Source of the DNA: Promicromonospora sp. Populi
Lineage (GTDB): Bacteria > Actinomycetota > Actinomycetes > Actinomycetales > Cellulomonadaceae
Assembly: GCF_041081105.1 (NCBI RefSeq)
Contig: NZ_CP163528.1
Location: 2,356,001 to 2,420,000, forward strand
Reading direction: 5' to 3'
DNA length: 64,000 nt
Position numbers and translations under genes: made by a program. The notes under the pieces were generated by a model, which did no database searches, had not been told where the DNA came from, and saw only the letters and a list, made by a program, of their open reading frames with translations. Each line of letters starts with the position of its first letter. The stretch's first letter is position 1. Of the stretch, positions 54,020-62,837 are shown one piece after another.

Positions 54020-54058
54020 AAGACGCCCGACCGGGTGAAAACTCGGCGGGCGTCTTTG
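54020..54058 (+). terminator. rpmB terminator
   Basis: Perfect 10-nt arms AAGACGCCCG and CGGGCGTCTT with a 17-nt loop, followed by TGG. Just upstream TGCTTGACGAAGAC occurs twice in tandem. Confidence 0.8.
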
Positions 54059-54151
54059 GCGTTCCACAAGGTGTTCCAGAACCCGCATCAACCTTCATAC
54101 AAAACCAAAGAAGTAGTTGCGCCCAGCACCCGGTGATGGAAAGGTGAGGTC

Positions 54152-54664
54152 ATGATGGCACCGGAAGACGTGACCATCCGCCCAGCAACGACGACCGACG
54201 CCGAAGCCATCGCTCGTGTCGACATCGCCTCCTGGCGTGGTGCTTACTCAGAGATACTGTCCAGCTCCTACCTGGCGTCGCTCGACGTCACCGAGCGAGC
54301 CAGCCGATGGAAAGCGGCAGTGACCGCGGCCGATACGACGGTCCTCGTTGCCGAGGACGCGAGCGGCACCGTCGGATTCACCAGCGTGGGCCCGACCCGC
54401 GACGAGGACGCCGAGCCCGGCGACCTCGAGATCTACGCGATCTACCTGCATCCCCGCGCGTGGGGCAGCGGCGTGGCACGCGACCTGATGCGCACCGTGC
54501 TCGACGGCCTGGACCCGGGCGTCGTCGTGACCCTCTGGATCCTCAAGGGCAACAACCGCGCACAGCACTTCTACCGGCGGCACGGTTTCCAGCCCGACGG
54601 CACCGAGCGCATAGACGACATCGGCGGCCGGCCGCTAACTCAGCTCCGCTTCCGCAAGCGCTGA
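54152..54664 (+). CDS. GNAT N-acetyltransferase
   Basis: 170 aa. VTIRPATTTDAEAIARVDIA, IYAIYLHPRAWGSGVARDLM (acetyl-CoA loop) and NNRAQHFYRRHGFQPDG. Typical GNAT, substrate unknown. GGAAAGGTGAGG precedes ATG 54152. Its TGA stop is the first part of repeat element B. Confidence 0.87.
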   Translation: MMAPEDVTIRPATTTDAEAIARVDIASWRGAYSEILSSSYLASLDVTERASRWKAAVTAADTTVLVAEDASGTVGFTSVGPTRDEDAEPGDLEIYAIYLHPRAWGSGVARDLMRTVLDGLDPGVVVTLWILKGNNRAQHFYRRHGFQPDGTERIDDIGGRPLTQLRFRKR

Positions 54665-54766
54665 GGTCGGCACCCTGCACTGAGGCCGTGACTTGGCACC
54701 GAGGTCGGCTCAGGCCTGGACCGACCTCGGTGCCAAGTCACGACCTCACGCGAAACTGCCGACCTC
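54663..54766. repeat. Modular mirrored repeat element B bridging convergent stops
   Basis: Modules GAGGTCGG (54663), GAGGCCGT (54682), GAGGTCGG (54701), mirrored CCGACCTC (54721), ACGACCTC (54740), CCGACCTC (54759). Spacers are exactly 11, 11, 12, 11, 11 nt. The preceding T makes TGAGG, whose TGA is the GNAT stop, and the following A completes TCA, the thiL stop on the other strand. A strong hairpin. Confidence 0.9.
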
Positions 54767-55913
54767 ATGCTCCGAAGTGGTCCCAGCCTGGGCCGACGGC
54801 GGGGGCACGGCCGCCGATCGTGACGGCCGGCGCGGCGGCTTCGGCCTCCTCGCCGTCCCCGGCCGCGATGTCTGCAACCTCGCCCTGCCCGGTCGCGCCG
54901 TCCTCGACCTCGCCGTCCCCAGCCTCCAGCACCTGCCCGACGGCGGTCCAGGCCTCCGGCAGCCGGGTACCGGCCGGGAACGTGGCGAGCAGCCCGTGGT
55001 CCTCTCCTCCGGCCCAGATCCAGCGGTTGACCAGCCCGTCGATGTCGGCGGTGCCCGGCCCCCACCCCGGGTCGCCGAGCCCCGTGGCCGCGGCCACGGC
55101 TCGCGCCGCCGAGTGCAGTGCTTCCCGGTCCGCGGCGAACGCCCCCGCGTCGAGGTCGATCCGCACCGCACTCGCGTGCGCCACCCGCCCGGCGTCGCGC
55201 AGGAGGCCGTCGGAGAGGTCGAGCATCGAGGTGGCACCCGCCTGCGCCGCCGTCACACCGGCCGCGAGCGGCGGGTCGGGCCGCAGGTACGCGGTCACGA
55301 GCCGCTCCCACGCGTCCTCCAGGAGCACACCGTCGGTCACCTCCAGCGGCGCCGAGGACAACGGGACGCGGACCAGCCCGGCCTCCAGCAGGGCCAGCCC
55401 CGCGGCCGACCAGCCGCGTACCCCCGCGTGCGCGACGACGTCGCCAGGCCGTGCGCCCGACCGCAGCACCGGCGCGCGGTCCTCCAGGTCGCCGTGCACG
55501 GTGATGCTCACGACGAGGCACGGGCCACCCGAGAGGTCACCGCCGACGGCGCCGGCGCCGACTGGCGCGCAGCCGTCGGCCAGGCCCCTGGCCAGCCCCG
55601 TCACCCACTCCAGCTCGGTGTCGCCGGGCACCACCAGGGACGTCACCAGCGCCGTCGGGCGTGCGCCCATGGCCGCGATGTCGGCAAAGTTCTGCGCGAC
55701 GGCCCGACGTCCGACGTCGTACCCGGTGGACCAGCGGGCGCGGAAGTGGCGGTCCTCGACCAGCACGTCGGTCGAGACGACGAACCGGCCGTCGGGAGCC
55801 GCGAGCACCGCGGCGTCGTCGCCGGGCCCGAGCAGCGTGGCGGTCCCCTGGGGAAGCAGGGGCACGATGCGCTCGAGGATCTGCTCCTCGGAGAGGTCAC
55901 GGACGCGGGTCAC
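54765..55913 (-). CDS. thiL: Thiamine-monophosphate kinase
   Basis: 382 aa. LLGPGDDAAVLAAPDGRFVVSTD, DVGRRAVAQNFADIAAMGA and STSMLDLSDGLLRDAGR bind Mg-ATP and TMP; AGGEDHGLLATFP is also typical. It makes thiamine diphosphate. A 30-residue acidic insertion (~340-368) lies before the end. GTG 55913 is 6 nt after TAGGGT (leaderless), divergent from DUF3515. Confidence 0.94.
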   Translation of the reverse strand: MTRVRDLSEEQILERIVPLLPQGTATLLGPGDDAAVLAAPDGRFVVSTDVLVEDRHFRARWSTGYDVGRRAVAQNFADIAAMGARPTALVTSLVVPGDTELEWVTGLARGLADGCAPVGAGAVGGDLSGGPCLVVSITVHGDLEDRAPVLRSGARPGDVVAHAGVRGWSAAGLALLEAGLVRVPLSSAPLEVTDGVLLEDAWERLVTAYLRPDPPLAAGVTAAQAGATSMLDLSDGLLRDAGRVAHASAVRIDLDAGAFAADREALHSAARAVAAATGLGDPGWGPGTADIDGLVNRWIWAGGEDHGLLATFPAGTRLPEAWTAVGQVLEAGDGEVEDGATGQGEVADIAAGDGEEAEAAAPAVTIGGRAPAVGPGWDHFGA

Positions 55914-55946
55914 CGCTCGACCCTAAGGGACAGGTAACGTATCTCC

Positions 55947-56423
55947 GTGCTTCCCGTCCGGTTTGTTGCCGCCCTGACCACCGCCGTTCTCGCGAGCGTG
56001 GCGCTCGGTGGGTGCGCGCGCACGATCGGTGTGGAGGTCGCGCCGAACGCCGCCGACCCCGTGTGCGCCGAGGTCATCCTCGCCGTCCCGGAGGAGCTCG
56101 GCCCGGACCTGCCGAAGGTGCCGACCAACGCCCAGGCCACGGCGGCCTGGGGCGAGCCGGGCGCTGCGGTGACCATGCGCTGCGGCGTCGAGCAGCAGGG
56201 CCCGTCCGCTGACTGCCAGCACGTCGACACCGGCAACGGGACCACGGTCGACTGGATCGTCACCACCGACGACGCGGGCACCTGGTCGTTCGTGACCTAC
56301 GGCCGCGAGCCCGCGGTCGAGGTGATCGTGCCGCCGGCGGTCACCGAGGACCACTCGACGTCGTTCATCGCTGACCTCGCCGGCGCCGTGACGCTGGTCC
56401 CTGCCACCAAGGAGTGTCAGTGA
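55947..56423 (+). CDS. DUF3515 lipoprotein
   Basis: 158 aa. Lipoprotein signal ending ALGGCA, then DUF3515 with DPVCAEVILAVP, MRCGVE and WIVTTDDAGTWSFVTYGREP. Function unknown; usually next to thiL and ddl. GTG 55947 is 6 nt after TAACGT (leaderless). Overlaps the TetR start by 4 bp. Confidence 0.88.
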   Translation: MLPVRFVAALTTAVLASVALGGCARTIGVEVAPNAADPVCAEVILAVPEELGPDLPKVPTNAQATAAWGEPGAAVTMRCGVEQQGPSADCQHVDTGNGTTVDWIVTTDDAGTWSFVTYGREPAVEVIVPPAVTEDHSTSFIADLAGAVTLVPATKECQ

Positions 56424-57228
56424 GCCAGGCAGTCTCAGCGGAACCAGCCTCAGCGGAACCAGCCACAGCGGAACCAGCCACAGCAGCACCGGCCTCAGCA
56501 GCGCCAGCGCCGCCGGTGCAGTCCCGGCGCGAACGCCTGCGCGACGAGCTGCGGCGCGAGGTGCTCGACGCGGCCCGCCACCAGCTCGCCGGGCAGCACG
56601 GCCTGAGCAAGCTCACGATGGCCGCCGTCGCCAAGGAGGTCGGGGTGACGCCGCCCGCGCTGTACCGGCACTTCGACAACCGGCAGGACGTCATCGCCCA
56701 GCTCTGCGTCCGGATCGTCGAGGAGGTGCTGGAGCTGCTCGCCGCAGCCGTCGCACGCCAGGAGCCTGGCGACACCGCGGCGGCCCTGCTCGCCTCGACC
56801 CGGGTCTCGCTCGACTGGGCGGTCCGCAACCCGGCCGAGTTCGACCTGGTCATCGGCTCGGGGATCCGCTCTGAGCTCACCGACAGCCACGACCTGCAGC
56901 GCCGCATGGCCGAGATGGTCGGGGGCACTACGTGCCTCTCTTCCGCGACCTGGCGGCCTCCGGCCTGCCGTACCCGGCCGACGACGAGATCCGCCCCGAG
57001 CTGGCCGACCAGGTACGCCGGTACCGCGACGCCGTCGGCGGGCCGGACCTGCCGCTCGGCGTCGCCTACCTCATGGTGACCAGCTGGCGGCAGGTCTACG
57101 GGCTGCAGTGCATGGCCGTCTACGGCCACCAGGAGTTCGCGTTCGGCGACCACGTAGCGCTCCACGAGGACATGGTGTCCGCGCTGCTGGAGCGGTTCGG
57201 GCTGGACCCGCACCCGACGGTGCGCTGA
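56420..57228 (+). pseudogene. TetR-family regulator, broken by one frameshift
   Basis: From GTG 56420 (AAGGAG 5 nt upstream) an Ala/Pro-rich leader is followed by a TetR HTH (LTMAAVAKEVGVTPPALYRHF). The frame breaks at the G5 run 56921-56925; one more G would give MVGGHYVPLFRDLAASG and the second half (WRQVYGLQCMAVYGHQEFAF) to 57228. Real mutation or sequencing error. Confidence 0.88.
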
Positions 57229-57258
57229 GTCAGCGCACGGTGCGCCAAGTCAGCGCGC
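57219..57258. repeat. 20-bp direct repeat at the end of the TetR gene
   Basis: ACGGTGCGC followed by T/C-GAGTCAGCGC-type text repeats at 57219 and 57239, covering the TetR stop and the short gap before the next gene. Confidence 0.6.
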
Positions 57259-57780
57259 CATCGACTCCTTGCCGGTCTCCAGGGTGTGCAGGTCGTCCGC
57301 GTTCGTGATGACCTCGATGGTCCCGTGGTACCGGATGGTCGGGTCCTTCATCGCCGCGCCCAGGAGCTGGGCGAGGGCGGCCAGGTGCCGAGGGTCGTGC
57401 GAGCAGATGCGGTGCACGTGCTGGGTGGCGGTGATCAGCACCAGGGCGAAGACCGGGTACCGCCACAGGGGCTGCCACAGCTCGGTGCGCTGCCACAGCC
57501 GCGCCGCGGGCCAGGCGAGCCCGGCGCCGGCCGTGGCGACGACGGCCTCCCACGGCACCTCGGCACCCACCAGCCGCAGCAGCAGCAAGACCACGGCGGC
57601 GATGGCGAACGGATAGGCGACCTGGTTCGCCCAGGGGCCGATCGGCTGGGGCTTCGCCACGCCGACCACCTCGAACCGCATGACGGCGCTCAGGGCGAAC
57701 GTGGAGAGACCGACCGTGAACATCCCGTTGGTGACCCGCACGTCACGCACGGCGTACTTGTAGCGCGGCCCGCGCAGCAT
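57250..57780 (-). CDS. Two-helix membrane protein (DUF6232-like)
   Basis: 176 aa. RVTNGMFTVGLSTFALSAV then two hydrophobic segments (YPFAIAAVVLLLLRLVGA; YPVFALVLITATQHVHRI), then a soluble tail. Resembles DUF6232 proteins (moderate recall). Function unknown. Confidence 0.65.
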   Translation of the reverse strand: MLRGPRYKYAVRDVRVTNGMFTVGLSTFALSAVMRFEVVGVAKPQPIGPWANQVAYPFAIAAVVLLLLRLVGAEVPWEAVVATAGAGLAWPAARLWQRTELWQPLWRYPVFALVLITATQHVHRICSHDPRHLAALAQLLGAAMKDPTIRYHGTIEVITNADDLHTLETGKESMAR

Positions 57781-57821
57781 TGTGCCTCCTCAGAGCCCTG
57801 TGAGAGGCACAGTACAGGCGA

Positions 57822-59000
57822 TCAGCGCAGGCCGGTGGGGCGCTCCAGAGCGAGTTGGACAAGCTCGTCGATCAGCTCCGGGTAGCTCAGCCCCGAGGCC
57901 TCCCACATGCGCGGATACATCGAGAACGGGGTAAAGCCCGGCATGGTGTTGATCTCGTTGACCACCACCTGGCCGTCGGGCGTCACGAACACGTCCACCC
58001 GGGCCAGGCCCTCGGCGTCGATCGCCTCGAAGGTCCGCACAGCGATCTCCTGGATCTCCTTGATGACGGCGTCCGGCAGGTCGGCCGGGCACGACAGGAC
58101 CGTCGCCGCCTCGTCGAAGTACTTGGCCTCGTAGTCGTAGAAGCCGCTCTTCGACTCGTCGGTCACCAGGACCTCTCCCGGCAGGGACGCCCGCGGGCGG
58201 CCCCCGCCGCGGCCGCCGAGCACCGAGCACTCGATCTCCCGGCCGACGACGCCCGCCTCGACCATCACCTTGGGGTCGAACCTGCGCGCCTCGTCGACGG
58301 CGGCGGCCAGGTCGTCCAGCGAGTCCACCCGGGAGATGCCGAGCGACGAGCCGGCGCGGGCCGGCTTGACGAACACCGGCAGACCGAGCTGCTCGACGGC
58401 CGCCAGCACGGCGTCGCGGCGGTCGTCCCAGTCGCCCGGCTTGATCACCGCGTAAGTGCCGATCGGCAGGCCCTGCGCCGCGAACACCATCTTCATGAAG
58501 TGCTTGTCCATGCCGACGGCGGACGCGAGCACCCCGGAGCCGACGTACCGCGCGTCGGCGAGCTCAAGCAGGCCCTGCAGGGTCCCGTCCTCGCCGTACG
58601 GGCCGTGCAGCAGCGGAAACACCACGTCGACGTCGGCCAGGGCGGACGGCGCCTGGCCCGGCTCCAGCACCCGCAGCGCGGTGTCGCCCACGGTCATCGG
58701 AAGCACGACGTCGGCGGCGGACGCGGGGACCTCGGGCGCCTTCCCGTCGGTGATGGCCCAGCGCTCGGGCTCGTCCGCGGCGATGACCCACTGGCCGTTC
58801 GGGGTGATGCCCACGGGCACCACCTCGTACTTCGAGCGGTCGATGGCACCCAGCACGCCGCCGGCCGTGGCGACGGAGATCCCGTGCTCGCCGGAGCGCC
58901 CGCCGAAGAGGATCACTACGCGGGTCTTGCGGGCGACGTCCGGCGTCGGCACGGGACTCAGGTTCCTGGCGGAGGCCGGCTCAGGTGTGTGGTGCGACAT
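57822..59000 (-). CDS. ddl: D-alanine--D-alanine ligase
   Basis: 392 aa. RVVILFGGRSGEHGIS, FPLLHGPYGEDGTLQGLLE, GLPVFVKPARAGSSLG, KVMVEAGVVGREIECSVL, FYDYEAKY and VNEINTMPGFTPFS: ATP-grasp enzyme making D-Ala-D-Ala. The FYDYEAKY loop fits D-Ala rather than D-Lac. ATG 59000 is 8 nt after TAGCGT (leaderless). Confidence 0.96.
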   Translation of the reverse strand: MSHHTPEPASARNLSPVPTPDVARKTRVVILFGGRSGEHGISVATAGGVLGAIDRSKYEVVPVGITPNGQWVIAADEPERWAITDGKAPEVPASAADVVLPMTVGDTALRVLEPGQAPSALADVDVVFPLLHGPYGEDGTLQGLLELADARYVGSGVLASAVGMDKHFMKMVFAAQGLPIGTYAVIKPGDWDDRRDAVLAAVEQLGLPVFVKPARAGSSLGISRVDSLDDLAAAVDEARRFDPKVMVEAGVVGREIECSVLGGRGGGRPRASLPGEVLVTDESKSGFYDYEAKYFDEAATVLSCPADLPDAVIKEIQEIAVRTFEAIDAEGLARVDVFVTPDGQVVVNEINTMPGFTPFSMYPRMWEASGLSYPELIDELVQLALERPTGLR

Positions 59001-59054
59001 CTCGCTCGACGCTACCTGAACCGGCCCCCACGGGCCGGGCGAGGCACCTCAGAC

Positions 59055-59098
59055 CGCGACCCTCAGGCACGCGACCCTCAGGCACGCGACCCTCAGGC
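59055..59098. repeat. 15-bp tandem repeat between ddl and acyl-CoA synthetase
   Basis: CGCGACCCTCAGGCA, three copies (last one changed at its end). The third copy supplies the stop codon of the acyl-CoA synthetase. Confidence 0.88.
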
Positions 59099-60715
59099 GG
59101 TGGCCGCCCGAAGGTCCTTGCGCAGGATCTTTCCGGACGCCGACTTCGGCACCGCGTCGATGAACTCGACGGTCCGCACCTTCTTGTACGGGGCGACCTG
59201 CTCCGCGACGAACCCGATGACCTCGGCCTCGGTCAGCTCCTGCCCCGCGGCGATCACCACGAACGCCTTCGGGATCTCGCCGGCCTCCTCGTCGGGCAGG
59301 CCGATCACCGCGACGTCAGCGATCTTCGGGTGCGACAGCAGCAACGCCTCCAGCTCCGCGGGCGGCACCTGGTAGCCCTTGTACTTGATCAGCTCCTTGA
59401 GCCGGTCCACCACCCAGAACACGCCTTCGGCGTCGACCGTGACGATGTCGCCCGTGTGCAGGAACCCGTCCGGCTCCAGCGTGTCCGCCGTCGCCTGCTC
59501 GTTGCCGAGGTAGCCGACCATCACGTTCGGGCCACGGCACAACAGCTCACCCGGGCCCGAGACCCCCTCGGCCGGCTGCTCGATCTCCGCACCCGTCGCC
59601 GGATCCACGATCCTGGCCTCCATGCCGGCCACCAGCAGGCCCACCGAACCCGACGAGATGTCCGGGCGGTCGACCGGGATGACGTGCGAGACCGGCGACA
59701 TCTCGGTCATGCCGTAACCCTGCAGCACCCGCACGCTGGGGCCGAGCCGGTCGAGGACCGCCCCGGCGAGCTTCTCGTCGAGCGGCGCCGCGCCGGACAG
59801 CACGGCCCGCACGCTGGAGATGTCGTACGAGTCGACGAGCGGGTGCTTGGCCAGCGCGAGCGCGATCGGCGGCGCCACGAACAGGAACGACGCCCGCTGC
59901 TCCTGGATCACGCCAAGGTACTGCGCCAGGTCGAACCGGGGCAGCGTCACCAGCTTCGCGCGGGACCGCAGGGCCAGGTTCAGCAGCACCGTCATCCCGT
60001 AGATGTGGAAGAACGGCAGCACGCACGGCACCACGTCGTCGGGCCGCACGCCGATCGCGAAGGTCTGCGCCACGTTCGCGACGAGGTTGGTGTGCGTCAG
60101 CATGACGCCCTTGGGGCGGCCCGTCGTGCCCGACGAGTACGGCAGCACCGCGAGGTGGGTCGCCGGGTCGAACGAGACGTCCGGGGCCGGGTGCGGCTCG
60201 GCCAGCAGGTCGGCCAGGGACGCATGACTGGCGCCGGTGTCCCCTGGAGTCTCCCCCGCGGCGGAGGCGCCGCCGTCGAGCACCACCACCTGCTCAGCCG
60301 TCAGGCCCGCGCCCAGGGCCCCGCCCTCACCCGCCGCCAGCAGCGCCGAGACGGTGATCATCAGCCGCGCACCGGAGTCGGCCAGCTGCTTGGTGATCTC
60401 CGGGGCGCTCGCCAGGGCGTTGACCGTGGTCACCGTGACCCCGGCCCGCAGCAGGCCGTGGAACACGGTGATGTACGCGGGGACGTTCGGCGCGTGCAGG
60501 GCGACGACGTCACCCACCCCGAACCCGCGCGCCGCCACAGCACCCGCCACCGCGTCGATCTGCGCGATCAGCGAGCGGAACGTCGTCTCCGCCCCACTGA
60601 CGCCGTCAACCACAGCCACACGGTCCAGCTCGTCATCGGTGATGTCGCCGAACAGGTACTCGTACACGCTGACGGGCGGGATCTCCACGTCGGGCAGCGG
60701 GCTCCGGATAACCAC
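59093..60715 (-). CDS. 4-coumarate--CoA-ligase-like acyl-CoA synthetase
   Basis: 540 aa. AMP-binding LPYSSGTTGRPKGVMLTH, GYGMTEMSPVSHV, FLHTGDIVTVDAEGVFWVVD, RLKELIKYKGYQVPPAE and PKSASGKILRK (catalytic Lys). It makes acyl-CoA from an aromatic or fatty acid. GTG 60715 chosen; further upstream frame is unrelated to the family. Confidence 0.9.
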   Translation of the reverse strand: MVIRSPLPDVEIPPVSVYEYLFGDITDDELDRVAVVDGVSGAETTFRSLIAQIDAVAGAVAARGFGVGDVVALHAPNVPAYITVFHGLLRAGVTVTTVNALASAPEITKQLADSGARLMITVSALLAAGEGGALGAGLTAEQVVVLDGGASAAGETPGDTGASHASLADLLAEPHPAPDVSFDPATHLAVLPYSSGTTGRPKGVMLTHTNLVANVAQTFAIGVRPDDVVPCVLPFFHIYGMTVLLNLALRSRAKLVTLPRFDLAQYLGVIQEQRASFLFVAPPIALALAKHPLVDSYDISSVRAVLSGAAPLDEKLAGAVLDRLGPSVRVLQGYGMTEMSPVSHVIPVDRPDISSGSVGLLVAGMEARIVDPATGAEIEQPAEGVSGPGELLCRGPNVMVGYLGNEQATADTLEPDGFLHTGDIVTVDAEGVFWVVDRLKELIKYKGYQVPPAELEALLLSHPKIADVAVIGLPDEEAGEIPKAFVVIAAGQELTEAEVIGFVAEQVAPYKKVRTVEFIDAVPKSASGKILRKDLRAATA

Positions 60716-60886
60716 AGTCAGTCCCCATCCTGTTCGATCTCGGTGTTCGGGCGCCGGACCTCCGTTGGTCTGGCGCATTCGCATTGTGCCGCCCCGGTGC
60801 ACGGTCGCGCACCGAGGGCGCCGTCATCCACAGAGCATCCTCATAGAAACGGTCAGCCGCGACACGGCCATCTGCGAGGAGCGCCG

Positions 60887-62590
60887 TCACGCACGGAAAG
60901 CCGCGAGCAGGACAGGCACCAGCCTGCCCCACGACGGCTGCACCGCGAAGCGGGTCAGCTCCCGGCCCGTCTGGGTCCCGCTGCGGGAGCGGTTGAACCA
61001 CGGCGGCTTGGGGAAGAGCGAGGGCTCCCCGTGCAGGATGCTGCGCGGGAACGGGCGGAACGGCCCGGTCACTACGCTGCGCTCGGGCCCGGACAGCAGG
61101 TGCCCGTTGTGCACCACATCCATCCCGGAGCCGACGTCGGCCACCGTGTGCCCGGGGAACGCGCCCCACGACGCACCGGGCAGGAGGAAGCCCACCGCGG
61201 TCCACGCGTTGATCGCTACGGTGCCGTAGCGCAGGTCGGCGATGGCGCCGTCGAACGCCGGGCCCATCGCCTTGCGGTCCTGGGGCCGCACCACGACATT
61301 GGCGCCCAGCGTCCCGTAGAGGGAGTCGTTGGCGAAGCCGACGGCAGCGCGCATGAACTCGATGCCCTGGCCCGGCAGCTGGGTCCAGGCCAGCACGGGC
61401 GCGAAGTACTCGTCGGTGCAGGCCGGGTCGCCCGGCGCGACCTCCAGCAGGATGCTGCCGCCCACGTGCTCGGCATCGGGATGCGTCTGGTTCGCTCGCG
61501 CGACCTTGGCGTCCGAGCCGGGGTACCAGGGTTCGCGGGCCGGCGCGGTGTCCAGGGCGCGGCGCAGCTCGGCGAGGAACGCGTCCTTCTGCGCCCAGTC
61601 CGCCGAAAGCACGACCACCTGACCAGCCACGCAGTTGTGCCCGGCATTGTGCAGGCGCATCGAGACCAGGTGCTCGGCCTGGAACCGCAGGTCGGCGTCG
61701 CTCCACCGGCCGGGCACCACGATCATGGGCGCTACGCCGCCCAGCTCGCTCGTGATCGGCACCTTCAACCTGGGGTCGTTCGCTGCCCGACGGCGCTCGG
61801 CCTCCTCGCCGGTACCCCACACGATCGCGTCATGCGTCACCGCGGAACCGGTGATGTGCACCTTGTCGATGCCGCTGTGCGCCGTGAGGTAGGCGCCGAC
61901 GGCGCCGTCGCCGTTGACGATCCGGAGCACACCGACCTCGATCAGGGGCGCGAGCGCCCTGCGATACACCCCGAGCAGGCCGCCGAACGTGGGGTTGAGC
62001 TTCACGAGGGAGGCCCGGTTGTGCGCGACGAGCTCGTAGAACGCGTCCAGCGGTGCGATCGAGGAGATGTTGCCGGCGCCCAGCACGAGCCCGACGCCGC
62101 CGTACTCGCCCACCTTGCCGGCGCCCAGGCCCGCTTCGCTGCGCACCTGCTGCTCGGGCACACCCGGCGGCATCCAGACCTCGGCCCGGATGCCGTTGAA
62201 CAGCACCCACTCCTTGGCGGTGCGCGGCAGCACCCGCACCGCCACCCGGTTGCCCGGCGCGCTACCGACCTTGAGCCCGTCCAGCGGCGACCGGCCCGCG
62301 GCGAGCGCCTCGTAGGAGCGCGCGTAGATCGCGGCGCTCTCGAGCGCGCCGTACGGGCCGGTCATCCACTCCTCGCCCAGGTACGGCGCGGACGGCGCGA
62401 TGTTCTTGGCCTTGGCGGCGCCCGCCGTCCACTCGTAGGCGACCTCGGCGATCGACGCGTGGACCCGGCGGAACAGCGCCCCCCGGTCCGCGACGGGTAA
62501 CTGGGCCCAGCGCTCCGCGCCGACCTTGAGCTCGGCGACCGCCTGGTCGAGCTCGCGCTCCGTCGCGGCTTGCGTGTCCGTCACACTCAT
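60887..62590 (-). CDS. Aldehyde dehydrogenase family protein
   Basis: 567 aa. ALDH fold with LGAGNISSIAPLDAFYELV, ITGSAVTHDAIVWG, catalytic Glu TSELGGVAPMIVV and Cys AGHNCVAGQV. A ~55-residue C-terminal extension (PRSILHGEPSLFPKPPWFNR) is unusual. NAD-dependent oxidation of an unknown aldehyde. GGAGAC precedes ATG 62590. The acyl-CoA synthetase lies next downstream. Confidence 0.88.
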   Translation of the reverse strand: MSVTDTQAATERELDQAVAELKVGAERWAQLPVADRGALFRRVHASIAEVAYEWTAGAAKAKNIAPSAPYLGEEWMTGPYGALESAAIYARSYEALAAGRSPLDGLKVGSAPGNRVAVRVLPRTAKEWVLFNGIRAEVWMPPGVPEQQVRSEAGLGAGKVGEYGGVGLVLGAGNISSIAPLDAFYELVAHNRASLVKLNPTFGGLLGVYRRALAPLIEVGVLRIVNGDGAVGAYLTAHSGIDKVHITGSAVTHDAIVWGTGEEAERRRAANDPRLKVPITSELGGVAPMIVVPGRWSDADLRFQAEHLVSMRLHNAGHNCVAGQVVVLSADWAQKDAFLAELRRALDTAPAREPWYPGSDAKVARANQTHPDAEHVGGSILLEVAPGDPACTDEYFAPVLAWTQLPGQGIEFMRAAVGFANDSLYGTLGANVVVRPQDRKAMGPAFDGAIADLRYGTVAINAWTAVGFLLPGASWGAFPGHTVADVGSGMDVVHNGHLLSGPERSVVTGPFRPFPRSILHGEPSLFPKPPWFNRSRSGTQTGRELTRFAVQPSWGRLVPVLLAAFRA

Positions 62591-62837
62591 CAGCTGTCTC
62601 CTTCGACGGCATCTCGACCGCATCTTCGACCGCATCTCGACCGCATCACATCCGACCGTGCGGGCCAATCCCGCGCGGATCCGCGCTGACCGGCGCTGAC
62701 CCGCGCTGACCCGCGCTGCAATAGCCTAGGGGTCCGGGGCGGCCAGGGCGAGACCCAGTACCAGCCGGTTCGCTGCGGCTCGTTTTACATCTCAGCCCTC
62801 GATGCACACCGCGCCCACCGCGGTTAGGCTGCCTGGC
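62591..62837. other. Non-coding region with short tandem repeats
   Basis: 247 bp with degenerate GCATCTCGACC units (62611-62655) and three CGCGCTGACC-type units (62686-62720). No gene seen. TAGGCT at its right end is the PucR leaderless promoter. Confidence 0.6.

Noticed and set aside
59055..59098. Possible attachment site or iteron origin at the 15-bp triple repeat
   Set aside because: No integrase, tRNA or replication gene nearby; one copy is part of a coding sequence end, so simple slippage explains it.
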